Below are positions 1 to 8,849 of a DNA stretch of 64,000 nucleotides, one piece after another. A program made the position numbers and the translations under genes. Origin of the DNA: Pseudomonadota bacterium (GTDB lineage: Bacteria; Pseudomonadota; Gammaproteobacteria; Steroidobacterales; Steroidobacteraceae). Where the stretch lies: positions 1 to 64,000 of the forward strand of contig JAEWBG010000059.1 of the NCBI GenBank assembly GCA_023391335.1, given 5' to 3'. The stretch's first letter is position 1; the number at the start of each line of letters is the position of its first letter. Under the pieces are notes generated by a model. It made no database searches, had not been told where the DNA came from, and saw nothing but the letters and a program-made list of their open reading frames with translations.

Positions 1-26
1 CCACCCGTCCCCGGCTTTCCTGTCCC

Positions 27-50
27 CTAGTCGCTATCCGCTAGTCACTG
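27..50. repeat. Family A repeat arm (right orientation)
   Basis: Degenerate copy of the CTAGTCACT / CTATCCGCTAGTCACT repeat that recurs in many gaps of this window. It is in the orientation otherwise found just ahead of a downstream gene. The matching left arm, if any, lies outside the window. Confidence 0.7.
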
Positions 51-59
51 GGTTTCCTG

Positions 60-65
60 TATCAT
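60..65 (+). promoter_or_regulatory. Putative -10 box for purL
   Basis: TATCAT followed by a GC-rich discriminator (GCCCGCCC), the same arrangement seen ahead of other housekeeping genes here. No convincing -35 box is visible. Confidence 0.3.
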
Positions 66-118
66 GCCCGCCCTTCGTTCTTAAGGCGGGACCGCTCCGC
101 CGCTTACCTTCCGCTCTG

Positions 119-3100
119 ATGCTCACACTGCCCGGCGCGATCGCACTTTCCGACTTCAGAACTGCCCGGCTCCTTGCGTCCATCCGCTCGCGCGGTGCGC
201 CGATCGAATCGATCCAGGCGCGATTCGTTCATTTCGTACAAGCACATCGCGAGCTCACAGCTGATGAGCGCCGCGTTCTAGACGCACTGCTCACCTATGG
301 GCCGCGTATCGAACCGCGTCGGTCGCAGGCGGCTCACGGGCAAACGCTGTTCGTCATTCCTCGCTTCGGCACGATTTCATCTTGGTCGAGCAAGGCGACT
401 GACATCGCGCAGGTGTGCGGACTCGATGCGATCGAGCGCATCGAACGTGGCATCGAATACACGATCGGCGCGTCTCAACCGCTCTCCGCTGAGCAACTGA
501 ACACTGCGAGTGCAGCGTTGCACGACCGCATGACTGAGACCACCGTGCTCACAGCGGAAGATGCGCAACGATTGTTCTCGCATGAACGACCGCAACCGTT
601 GCGGACCATCGATCTCAAGGCGCGAGGTCGGATGGCCTTGGTTGAAGCCAATCAGTCGCTCGGGCTCGCGTTGTCCGACGATGAAATCGACTATTTGGAA
701 GCGAATTTCAATCGGTTGGGGCGCGATCCGACAGATGTCGAGTTGATGATGTTCGCGCAAGCGAATTCAGAACATTGTCGTCACAAGATTTTCAACGCCG
801 AGTGGATCATCGACGGCGAGCGCCAGGCGAAGTCGCTGTTCTCGATGATCAAGAACACGTATCAACGCAACTCCGCGGGTGTGCTCTCCGCGTACAAAGA
901 CAATGCTGCCGTGGTCGAGGGGCCGGTTGGGCATCGTTGGTTCCCGGATGTCGATACGCATCGCTATTCGTTCAACGAAGAGCCGATCGACATCTTGATG
1001 AAAGTGGAAACGCACAATCATCCGACAGCGATTTCGCCGTTTCCCGGCGCGGCCACCGGATCGGGCGGCGAGATTCGCGATGAAGGTGCAACTGGGCGGG
1101 GCGGCAAACCTAAAGCGGGGCTCGCCGGTTTCTCGGTTTCCAACCTGCGCATCCCTGGCTTCGAACAGCCTTGGGAGCAAAATTTCGGGCGTCCATCGCG
1201 CATTGCCTCTGCGCTCGAGATCATGACGGATGGGCCGCTCGGTGCTGCTGCGTTCAACAACGAATTCGGCCGGCCCAATATCCTCGGTTACTTCCGCACG
1301 TTCGAAGCGCAATCGGCCTCGAGCGAGAGGCCTGGGCTGCGCGGGTATCACAAGCCGATCATGATCGCGGGCGGCGTCGGCAACGTGCGTCGCATGCACG
1401 TCGAAAAACCGGATGTGCCGCCTGGCGCGAAGATCATCGTGCTCGGCGGCCCGGCGATGTTGATCGGTCTAGGTGGCGGCGCTGCGTCGTCCGTCGGCAG
1501 CGGATCCAGCGCTGAAGATTTGGATTTCGCTTCCGTGCAACGCGGCAATCCTGAAATTCAACGCCGCGCTCAAGAAGTCATCGATCAATGCTGGGCGATG
1601 GGCAAAGACAATCCCATCGTGTTGATTCACGACGTCGGTGCCGGTGGTCTGTCGAATGCTATTCCAGAATCGGTGGCGCACACGCAAGGTCGTGGCGGGC
1701 GTATCGATTTGCGCACTGTGCCGTCCGTCGAGCCGGGCATGTCGCCTGTAGAGATCTGGTGCAACGAAGCGCAAGAGCGCTATGTCCTCATCGTCGAAGC
1801 GAAGCACGTGCAGCAGTTCGCAGCGATGTGCGAGCGCGAGCGATGCCCATTCGCAGTGGTTGGCGAAATTACCAACGATGGATTGCTGACCGTCAGCGAT
1901 CCATTGCTCGGCACTGCTCCTGTCGATCTGCCGCTCGATGTCATTCTCGGCAAGCCGCCGAAGATGACACGAGACGTGAAGCGATTGAGCGGGCTGTCGG
2001 ATGCTTTCGATGCATCAACCATCGACGTTCGCGAAGCGGCCTATCGAGTGCTGCGTCTACCGACGGTTGCAGACAAGACATTCCTGATCACGATCGGCGA
2101 TCGAACCGTCGGCGGCATGATTAGCCGCGATCAAATGGTCGGTCCTTGGCAAGTACCCGTCAGCGACGTTGCGGTCACGTTGAGTGACTACACGTCGTCG
2201 ACCGGCGAAGCGATGGCGATGGGCGAACGCACACCACTCGCCTTGCTCAATGCAGCCGCATCGGGGCGAATGGCTGTTGCTGAGGCAATTACTAATATTG
2301 CAGCCGCGGATATCGCCAAGATGTCCGATGTGCGCCTGTCCGCAAATTGGATGGCCGCTTGCGGCGAACCCGGCGAAGACGCGGATCTCTACGCAACCGT
2401 CAAGGCAGTAGGCGAGGAATTCTGTCCAGCACTCGGAATCACGATTCCTGTCGGTAAAGACTCGCTGTCGATGAAGACCAGTTGGAAAGAGTCGGGCCAG
2501 CCGCGAAAGATGACTGCGCCCCTTTCACTCATTGTTTCGGCGTTCGCTCCCGTCATCGATGCGCGGGCGACATTGACGCCGCAGCTGCGCACGGATCGAG
2601 GCGACACAGAATTGTTGCTGATCGATCTGGGTCAAGGTCGTGATCGCATCGGCGGCTCAGCTCTCGCGCAGGTCTACGGTCAGTTCGGCAACCAAGCGCC
2701 CGATTGCGAACAGCCGTCTCTATTGGCTGGCTTCTTCGCCGCGATACGTGCGTTGCGTTCGCAACGATTGGCGATTGCCTATCACGATCGTTCGGATGGC
2801 GGATTGTTCGCGACGCTTGCAGAGATGGCGTTCGCGGGCCATTGCGGCTTGCAGATCGAACTTCCGTCGCCTTTGCACGGAATCGGACGCGCGTTGTTCA
2901 ACGAGGAGCTCGGTGCTGTCGTTCAAGTCCGCACGGCGGACCGAGATGCGGTGCTCAACGTGCTGGCTCAGCACGGGTTGCAACTACACGCACGTCCCAT
3001 CGGACGTGTGACGAACGAAGATCGAATTGTGATCCGAGTCGGTGGCGCACTCGTTCTCAATGAGCGCCGCTCGGACTTGCATCGTGCATGGTCGGAGACC

Positions 3101-4024
3101 AGCTTCCGTATGGCGGAGCTGCGCGACGATCCGCGGTGCGCACGCGAGCAGTTCGACTCTGTGGGTGTGCACGACGATCCCGGTTTGCACGCTAAGTTGA
3201 CGTTCAAAACCGATGACGACGTGGCTGCTCCGTTCATCGTCAAAGGTGTGCGACCGAAAGTGGCGGTTTTGAGAGAGCAAGGCGTCAATAGCCACATGGA
3301 AATGGCTGCAGCCCTGTACCGCGCGGGATTCGAGCCGTTCGACATTCACATGACCGATCTCGTCGCCGGTCGCGCAAGTCTGAAAGACTTCCGCGGGCTT
3401 ATTGCCTGCGGCGGATTTTCCTATGGTGATGTGCTTGGAGCGGGCGAGGGCTGGGCGAAGTCGATTCTGTTCAACGCGCAACTTCGCGATGCGTTCACTG
3501 CATTCTTCGAACGCAACGACACGTTTTCACTTGGCGTCTGTAACGGCTGTCAGATGATGTCGGCGTTGCATTCGCTCATTCCGGGTGCCGATCTGTGGCC
3601 GCGCTTCGTGCGCAATCGTTCGGAGCAGTTCGAGGCGCGCTTCAGCTTGGTCGAAGTGGTGAAGTCGCCGTCTCTGTTCTTCACTGGCATGGAAGGCTCT
3701 CGCATGCCGATCGCCGTGGCCCACGGCGAAGGACGCGCCGAATTCAAGAATGCTTCCGGCCTAGATATGCTCGTGAAGGCGAATCTGCTATCGCTGCGGT
3801 TCGTCGATAACTTCGGACGCGTGACGGAAACCTATCCGGCGAACCCCAGCGGCGCACCAGCCGGACTCACCGGCATCACGACGACAGATGGCCGTGTGAC
3901 GCTGCTAATGCCGCACCCCGAGCGCGTGTACCGCACGCTGCAGAATTCCTGGCATCCCGATGAATGGGGCGAAGATTCACCGTGGATGCGGATGTTCCGC
4001 AATGCTCGAGTGTGGGTGGGGTAG
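119..4024 (+). CDS. purL: Phosphoribosylformylglycinamidine synthase
   Basis: Single-chain FGAM synthase of 1301 residues, close to the roughly 1295 of the enterobacterial enzyme. It uses ATP and glutamine to convert FGAR to FGAM in de novo purine synthesis. The N-terminal domain is followed by the ATP-binding synthetase core, with the HNHPTAISPFPGAATG motif near residue 300. The C-terminal class I glutaminase domain starts near 1043, with the nucleophile in GVCNGCQMM near 1140 and the His in MPHPER near 1264. The ATG start matches the usual family N-terminus, but no clear ribosome binding site precedes it. It is separate from purF, which lies at 48.8 kb. Confidence 0.98.
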   Translation: MLTLPGAIALSDFRTARLLASIRSRGAPIESIQARFVHFVQAHRELTADERRVLDALLTYGPRIEPRRSQAAHGQTLFVIPRFGTISSWSSKATDIAQVCGLDAIERIERGIEYTIGASQPLSAEQLNTASAALHDRMTETTVLTAEDAQRLFSHERPQPLRTIDLKARGRMALVEANQSLGLALSDDEIDYLEANFNRLGRDPTDVELMMFAQANSEHCRHKIFNAEWIIDGERQAKSLFSMIKNTYQRNSAGVLSAYKDNAAVVEGPVGHRWFPDVDTHRYSFNEEPIDILMKVETHNHPTAISPFPGAATGSGGEIRDEGATGRGGKPKAGLAGFSVSNLRIPGFEQPWEQNFGRPSRIASALEIMTDGPLGAAAFNNEFGRPNILGYFRTFEAQSASSERPGLRGYHKPIMIAGGVGNVRRMHVEKPDVPPGAKIIVLGGPAMLIGLGGGAASSVGSGSSAEDLDFASVQRGNPEIQRRAQEVIDQCWAMGKDNPIVLIHDVGAGGLSNAIPESVAHTQGRGGRIDLRTVPSVEPGMSPVEIWCNEAQERYVLIVEAKHVQQFAAMCERERCPFAVVGEITNDGLLTVSDPLLGTAPVDLPLDVILGKPPKMTRDVKRLSGLSDAFDASTIDVREAAYRVLRLPTVADKTFLITIGDRTVGGMISRDQMVGPWQVPVSDVAVTLSDYTSSTGEAMAMGERTPLALLNAAASGRMAVAEAITNIAAADIAKMSDVRLSANWMAACGEPGEDADLYATVKAVGEEFCPALGITIPVGKDSLSMKTSWKESGQPRKMTAPLSLIVSAFAPVIDARATLTPQLRTDRGDTELLLIDLGQGRDRIGGSALAQVYGQFGNQAPDCEQPSLLAGFFAAIRALRSQRLAIAYHDRSDGGLFATLAEMAFAGHCGLQIELPSPLHGIGRALFNEELGAVVQVRTADRDAVLNVLAQHGLQLHARPIGRVTNEDRIVIRVGGALVLNERRSDLHRAWSETSFRMAELRDDPRCAREQFDSVGVHDDPGLHAKLTFKTDDDVAAPFIVKGVRPKVAVLREQGVNSHMEMAAALYRAGFEPFDIHMTDLVAGRASLKDFRGLIACGGFSYGDVLGAGEGWAKSILFNAQLRDAFTAFFERNDTFSLGVCNGCQMMSALHSLIPGADLWPRFVRNRSEQFEARFSLVEVVKSPSLFFTGMEGSRMPIAVAHGEGRAEFKNASGLDMLVKANLLSLRFVDNFGRVTETYPANPSGAPAGLTGITTTDGRVTLLMPHPERVYRTLQNSWHPDEWGEDSPWMRMFRNARVWVG

Positions 4025-4277
4025 AGAAGAATATTTCCACGGAGGACACGGAGAGCACGGAGGAATGGACGCAACACAAAGATCGCATAGGTCGAATACT
4101 AGAGGATTAAGCCATCGGTCCATCGATCCGAGCCTGAAATCGAGCAGCGGATCTGCGGGTGGCTTTCGCGCTGTGGCTTCGCTAAGGCCTATAAATCAAC
4201 CTTTGTGCGCTTTGTGTTGCGTCTTATTCTTGGATCTCTACTCCGTGATCCCCGTGTTCTCCGTGTGAAATTCTTCT
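4025..4277. repeat. Concentric mirror cassette, families B and C
   Basis: This element fills the whole gap between two convergent genes. The left arm (4025-4090) reads AGAAGAAT, then tandem CACGGAG units, then GACGCAACACAAAG. The right arm (4200-4277) is the same series reversed and complemented: CTTTGTGTTGCGTC, CTCCGTG units, ATTCTTCT. About 110 bp of unique sequence lies between. The arms could form a long interrupted hairpin. No T-run typical of an intrinsic terminator was seen, though termination between the convergent genes is plausible. Confidence 0.85.
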
Positions 4278-4931
4278 TTATTTCCAGCCGCCAGCCGCAT
4301 TCGTCGCGGCTTGATTCAGCGGCCGAGCAATCAATCCTGATTGCGTAATCGCCACTTGATACCGAGCGCCGTCAGCCATCGGCAAATACGTCGCGCTGCC
4401 ATAGACCGCATCCACGAACGGCAACCAGCGTGGATACTGTGTCGAGAGAGTCCATAGATCGATGCCGGGATTCTCGCTCAAGGGATAGACGGTCCGTTCG
4501 GCGCGGCGTTCTTGATCGATATCGCGATAGCGGCCGCTGACTCGTTCCAATCGATATTGCGCATCCAATCCCAGTAAGGTTGCCCAACCGCGCCACTTCA
4601 GCACGCGCGCGTCGAGTTGCCACTCATCGCCAGCAAGCACAAAGGTCTGCATCTCGCCGCTCGGCACTTGCGTGAGCGTCGCTGCGAATCGTTGTGGGCC
4701 TCGGGCTTCGAAAACGATCTCTGCAACCGGCTCTTCGTGCGTCAGTCGCGCATAAGTGTGCAGATTGGTGGTGATTAAGAAGCCTACTGCAGCTGCACCG
4801 AGCAACACCAATCCCGCGAGAGCGCTTCCTCCTGCAGCAAGGAACCGCGCTCGCACTAACCGCTGGGTCGCAAGAGCCAGGAGCAATAAGCCGAAGATCG
4901 CTATGACAATGACGACTGCATTAGAAGGCAT
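4278..4931 (-). CDS. Conserved membrane protein, two N-terminal membrane segments
   Basis: I do not recognise the family. The start at 4931 gives 217 residues and sits 13 bp after the hutH stop, behind an AGGAG-type ribosome binding site; the longer frame to 4970 would overlap hutH. Two hydrophobic segments (about residues 6-20 and 35-55) precede a soluble region of about 160 residues rich in Trp, Tyr and Arg, presumably outside the cytoplasm. Spacing suggests co-transcription with hutH and ettA. It is not a full transporter, having only two membrane segments. No function is proposed. Confidence 0.75.
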   Translation of the reverse strand: MPSNAVVIVIAIFGLLLLALATQRLVRARFLAAGGSALAGLVLLGAAAVGFLITTNLHTYARLTHEEPVAEIVFEARGPQRFAATLTQVPSGEMQTFVLAGDEWQLDARVLKWRGWATLLGLDAQYRLERVSGRYRDIDQERRAERTVYPLSENPGIDLWTLSTQYPRWLPFVDAVYGSATYLPMADGARYQVAITQSGLIARPLNQAATNAAGGWK

Positions 4932-4944
4932 CCTTTCGCAACTC

Positions 4945-6465
4945 CTAGGACGTGAAGGCACCCAATGCATCCGATCCGATCAACCTGGTGAGGATCGCGA
5001 TATCGCGATCCAAACGATGATCGAAAGGACGATAGGGTACGTGTTGCCGGACTAAAGTCTGAACTTGCTGCAGAGCTTGCGTCGTCGCCAGCGGTTGCTG
5101 CTTATCGACCGCATGCGCTGCGGCGAGCAATTCCACCGCGAGTACTTGGGCTGTGTTCTCGCAAATGCGCAACAACTTGTAACCGGCCCAGGGCGCCATG
5201 CTCACGTGGTCCTCTTGCCCCGCCGAGGTCGGAACGTTGTCGACGGAAGCGGGGTGAGCAAGCGTTCTGTTCTCTGATGTCAGGGCAGCGGCCGCGACAT
5301 GCGCGATCATGAAACCCGATTCCAGGCCGGGCTCTGTCGTGAGAAACATGTTCAAGGCCGGATTGACTCGTCGATCGAGCAAGTCCGTCCGCCGCTCCGA
5401 CATACTAGCCAGTTCCGCAACCGCGATAGCCAAGTAGTCGCTGATCATTGCGAGCGGTTCGGCGTGGAAGTTTCCACCTGAGAGAATGTCCGTCTCGAAA
5501 ATCAGCGGATTGTCGGTCACCGCATTGATTGCCTTCTCGAGCACGTCACGTGCGTGTGCTATAGACGCCTCTATCGCGCCGAATACTTGCGGCATGCAGC
5601 GCACTGCGTACGGATCTTGAACGCGATCGCAGTTTTCGTGGTCGAGATGAATTGCGCTCTCGGTGAGCAGTTTGCGAAAGCGGCGCGCGACTTCGATTTG
5701 GTGCGGCGATCGGCTCGCACGCTGAATGCGTTCGTCGAAAGGTGTGTAGCTGCCCGCTAAGCCATCGACCGTCAATGCGCCGGTGACGATCGCTGCGTCG
5801 AGCAATGTTTCGGCTCGGAACAAGCCTTCGAGTGCGAGAGCCAGACTCAGTTGCGTGCCGTTGACGAGCGCCAGCCCTTCTTTCGCTTCTAGCGTGAACG
5901 GCTCAAAACCTGCGGCTGCACAAACGGCAGCGCCTTCAAGCCGTTGCTCCCGATGAATAGCTTCTCCTTCACCTATCAACGCCAGCGCCATGTGCGCAAG
6001 CGGCGCGAGATCTCCAGAGGCACCGACCGAGCCGCGCTCGGGAATGATCGGCAGAACGTCGCGGTTGACCATGGCCACAAGCGCATCGACGAGTTCGGGC
6101 CGAATGCCTGACAGGCCAGCTGCGAGACTGTTCGCTTTGAGCAGCAGCATGCGGCGAGTGAGTTTCGCCTCCAGCGGTTTGCCAATGCCGCTGGCGTGGC
6201 TACGAATCAAATTGAGCTGCAATTGCTTAACTTGATCGGCAGAGATGCGCTTGTTTGCGAATGCGCCAAAGCCGGTCGTGATGCCGTAGCTGACCTGATT
6301 TGCGGCGACGGCATCCCGCACAACCTGAGCGCTGCGAGACATGCGCTCGCGAGCGCTGTGTGCAATCTCGACTTCTCTGCCTTGCGAATCGAAGCGTCGC
6401 AGCACCGCCAACGTCAGCGACTCGCCGTCAAGGCTGAGCGGTGAGTTGGCGGCGGCGGAGGTCAC
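4945..6465 (-). CDS. hutH: Histidine ammonia-lyase
   Basis: Deaminates L-histidine to trans-urocanate, the first step of histidine degradation. The 506-residue protein has the GSVGASGDLAPLAHM motif, whose Ala149-Ser150-Gly151 cyclises to the MIO cofactor. It also has the Ser89-His90 pair typical of histidine rather than tyrosine or phenylalanine lyases. Further family blocks are QDPYAVRCMPQV, SGGNFHAEP and QEDHVSMAPWAG. The start is GTG, 3 bp after the ettA stop, without a clear ribosome binding site. No hutU, hutI or hutG is nearby, so the pathway context is missing. A related aromatic amino-acid lyase is the main alternative. Confidence 0.9.
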   Translation of the reverse strand: MTSAAANSPLSLDGESLTLAVLRRFDSQGREVEIAHSARERMSRSAQVVRDAVAANQVSYGITTGFGAFANKRISADQVKQLQLNLIRSHASGIGKPLEAKLTRRMLLLKANSLAAGLSGIRPELVDALVAMVNRDVLPIIPERGSVGASGDLAPLAHMALALIGEGEAIHREQRLEGAAVCAAAGFEPFTLEAKEGLALVNGTQLSLALALEGLFRAETLLDAAIVTGALTVDGLAGSYTPFDERIQRASRSPHQIEVARRFRKLLTESAIHLDHENCDRVQDPYAVRCMPQVFGAIEASIAHARDVLEKAINAVTDNPLIFETDILSGGNFHAEPLAMISDYLAIAVAELASMSERRTDLLDRRVNPALNMFLTTEPGLESGFMIAHVAAAALTSENRTLAHPASVDNVPTSAGQEDHVSMAPWAGYKLLRICENTAQVLAVELLAAAHAVDKQQPLATTQALQQVQTLVRQHVPYRPFDHRLDRDIAILTRLIGSDALGAFTS

Positions 6466-6468
6466 GAT

Positions 6469-8145
6469 TTACGCGTCGAGCTTCTTGTAGCGGATGCGGT
6501 GAGGAGTATCGGCGTCTTCGCCCTTGCGGCGACGTAGATCTTCTACGTATTCGGCATAGTTACCTTCGAACCACACCACTTCGCTATTTCCTTCGAAGGC
6601 GAGGATGTGAGTCGCGATTCGGTCGAGGAACCAGCGATCGTGCGAGATCACCACGGCGCAGCCGGGGAAGTTGAGCAGCGCTTCTTCAAGTGCTCGCAGC
6701 GTTTCGACGTCGAGATCGTTCGTCGGTTCGTCGAGCAAAATGACGTTGCCGCCGCTCTTCAGCACTTTGGCGAGATGTACACGATTGCGTTCGCCGCCAG
6801 ACAGCTCGCCGATCAACTGCTGCTGTTGTGTACCGCGGAAGTTGAAGCGGCCGACATAACCGCGCGATGAAGTCTCGTAATTGCCGACACGGATCATGTC
6901 GAGACCGCCCGAAATCTCTTGCCATACGGTATTGGCGTCATTCAAAGACTGACGCGACTGGTCGACATACGCCATCTGCACGGAAGGTCCGATGCGCACT
7001 TCGCCTGAGTCAGGTTTCTCTTGGCCGGTGATCATCCGGAACAACGTCGTCTTACCGGCGCCGTTCGGACCGATCACGCCGACGATACCGCCTGCAGGCA
7101 GATTGAAACTCAAGTGATCGAACAGCAATCGATCGCCAAACGCTTTGCGCAGATCTTTCGCCTCGATAACCAACTCGCCGAGTCTCGGTCCTGGCGGAAT
7201 GTAGATTTCGTTCGTCTCGTTGCGCTTCTGGAATTCCTGCGATGCCAACTCTTCGTAACGCTGCAAGCGAGCTTTGCTCTTCGCCTGACGCGCTTTCGGA
7301 TTCGCACGCACCCATTCCAATTCGCGCTCGAGCGTCTTGCGCAGGCCTTCTTGTTGCTTCTCTTCGATTGCAAGGCGCTTCTCTTTTTGCTCCAGCCACG
7401 ACGAATAGTTGCCCTGCCATGGAATACCGTGGCCCCGATCCAGTTCGAGAATCCAGCCTGCGACGTTGTCGAGGAAATAACGATCGTGGGTCACGGCGAT
7501 CACAGTGCCGGGATAGCTTTCGAGGAACCGCTCCAGCCACGCAACGGATTCGGCATCGAGATGGTTGGTCGGTTCGTCGAGCAGCAGCATGTCGGGCTGC
7601 GATAGCAACAAGCGGCACAGCGCGACGCGGCGACGTTCGCCGCCGGAGATCTTCGTGACGTCTGCATCCCATGGAGGTAAGCGCAATGCATCGGCGGCTA
7701 CTTCAAGCTTGCGCTCGAGCTCCCAGCCGCCTTTCGCATCAATCGCATCCTGCAGTTTCGCTTGCTCTTCGAGCAGCTTGTTCATTTCGTCCTCGCCCAG
7801 ATCCGGGTCGGCGAAGCGATCGCTTACGGCATTGAACCGATCGATCAGCGCTTGGATTTCGCCGACGCCCTCGACGACGTTGCCGCGGACGTCTTTCTTC
7901 GGATCCAAGTTCGGTTCTTGTGCGAGCAATCCGATCTTGATACCGGGCTGAGGGCGCGCTTCGCCCTCAATCTCGGTATCGAGGCCAGCCATGATGCGTA
8001 GAAGGGTCGATTTGCCGGAGCCGTTTAAACCGAGCACGCCGATCTTGGCGCCGGGGAAGAACGAGAGGGAAATGTCGCGAAGGATGACGCGCTTGGGCGG
8101 CACTACCTTGCCGACGCGATTCATGGTGTAGATGAACTGTGCCAT
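6469..8145 (-). CDS. ettA: Energy-dependent translational throttle protein EttA (ABC-F)
   Basis: ABC-F ATPase that binds the ribosomal E site and gates entry into elongation according to ATP/ADP status. The start at 8145 (MAQFIYTMNRVGKVVPPKR) gives 558 residues, matching the E. coli length of about 555; an in-frame upstream extension runs into repeats and is not coding-like. The first cassette has Walker A GLNGSGKST (39-47), signature ISGGERRR and DEPTNHLDA. The second has GPNGAGKTT near 358, LSGGERNR and DEPTNDLDV. The linker and arm region lie between them, and there are no membrane segments. It leads a minus-strand group with hutH. Confidence 0.96.
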   Translation of the reverse strand: MAQFIYTMNRVGKVVPPKRVILRDISLSFFPGAKIGVLGLNGSGKSTLLRIMAGLDTEIEGEARPQPGIKIGLLAQEPNLDPKKDVRGNVVEGVGEIQALIDRFNAVSDRFADPDLGEDEMNKLLEEQAKLQDAIDAKGGWELERKLEVAADALRLPPWDADVTKISGGERRRVALCRLLLSQPDMLLLDEPTNHLDAESVAWLERFLESYPGTVIAVTHDRYFLDNVAGWILELDRGHGIPWQGNYSSWLEQKEKRLAIEEKQQEGLRKTLERELEWVRANPKARQAKSKARLQRYEELASQEFQKRNETNEIYIPPGPRLGELVIEAKDLRKAFGDRLLFDHLSFNLPAGGIVGVIGPNGAGKTTLFRMITGQEKPDSGEVRIGPSVQMAYVDQSRQSLNDANTVWQEISGGLDMIRVGNYETSSRGYVGRFNFRGTQQQQLIGELSGGERNRVHLAKVLKSGGNVILLDEPTNDLDVETLRALEEALLNFPGCAVVISHDRWFLDRIATHILAFEGNSEVVWFEGNYAEYVEDLRRRKGEDADTPHRIRYKKLDA

Positions 8146-8177
8146 TCGGTTGGGACTCGGGCGTGATTGGAGGGCGG

Positions 8178-8183
8178 ATTCTA
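8178..8183 (-). promoter_or_regulatory. Putative -10 box for ettA
   Basis: On the minus strand TAGAAT is followed by CCGCCC, 32 bp before the ettA ATG. It resembles the -10 plus GC-rich discriminator seen at glyA, cvpA and gltX. The -35 box is not evident. Confidence 0.4.
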
Positions 8184-8203
8184 CCGGAGGTGGGAGCGAG
8201 AAA

Positions 8204-8231
8204 CGGCAAACGGCAAACGGCAAACGGCAAA
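8204..8231. repeat. Four perfect copies of the 7-mer CGGCAAA
   Basis: Head-to-tail array with no spacers, so it is a microsatellite-like tandem repeat and not a CRISPR array. It lies in non-coding sequence upstream of ettA. Confidence 0.9.
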
Positions 8232-8303
8232 ACCAGAACGCAGGCAGCGGATACCTCCATTCGAGGAAAGGACCGCAGCGACGCAAGAGCCAGGACTCAA
8301 ATA

Positions 8304-8356
8304 CCTCTCCCTCGATGGGGCTCGATGGGAGAGGTCGCGCAAGGCGCGGGAGAGGG
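8304..8356. repeat. Family F palindromic repeat
   Basis: CCTCTCCC (8304-8311) pairs with GGGAGAGG (8327-8334) around a 15-base loop that itself repeats CTCGATGGG. It is followed by GCGCAAGGCGC and a further GGGAGAGGG. It resembles the dispersed intergenic palindromes of many proteobacteria. Confidence 0.6.
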
Positions 8357-8402
8357 TGGTTAATGATGTTGCGCAACGAGGACCAGGCGAGCCAGCCGCC
8401 AC

Positions 8403-8490
8403 AATCAATTTTCCGGACCGGCACGCAAGTACATCCTTGTAGGCCTGCGACGAAACACGTCGTGTGTTTCGACGCTCCGGAAAATCGATT
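8403..8490. repeat. Nested inverted repeat
   Basis: The outer arms AATCAATTTTCCGGA (8403-8417) and TCCGGAAAATCGATT (8476-8490) match at 14 of 15 positions. Inside, CGAAACAC and GTGTTTCG form a second stem around GTCGT at about 8450-8471. The result could fold as a two-tier hairpin. No open reading frame uses it, and its role is unknown. Confidence 0.65.
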
Positions 8491-8849
8491 CTGGCGTCTA
8501 TCTCGCTTCTGTGCCCATGCTCACCGCATCGCCGGTTCTGCGCGTATGCGGAGAGTCGTCCGCTTCACGCCTAAGTTCTTCTGGCGCCACAAGTTCGCCG
8601 ATGTGTGCGGTGAGGTACAACGATGCGATTCCTGCCGTTCTCCCTTGCAAAACCTCCTTTGCTTTCTCCTGAATAGCGCGGCATTGAGGCACGGCGGTGA
8701 ATCCGCTCTCCATCGCACGCCACTCGTGTGAGGTGTGGGGGAAACGGCCGCTCTCGGCATCCTGCCTCTCGCGGCATAACCCTCAACTCCCAACCGTTGG
8801 CAATGTGCCTTATGCTCGCAGCTTCTTCGCGGCCGGATCGCAGCGCTTC

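Larger units (their letters stand above)
8146..8849. other. 704-bp gap without a credible gene
   Basis: Contains the ettA promoter candidate (8178-8183), a 7-bp tandem repeat (8204-8231), a family F palindrome (8304-8356) and a nested inverted repeat (8403-8490). Between 8491 and 8849 I see nothing supportable apart from the region ahead of the deacetylase. Reading frames crossing the gap have repeat-derived, low-quality translations. Confidence 0.6.

Noticed and set aside
8204..8231. Possible CRISPR array
   Set aside because: The 7-bp units are contiguous with no spacers and there are no cas genes in the window.
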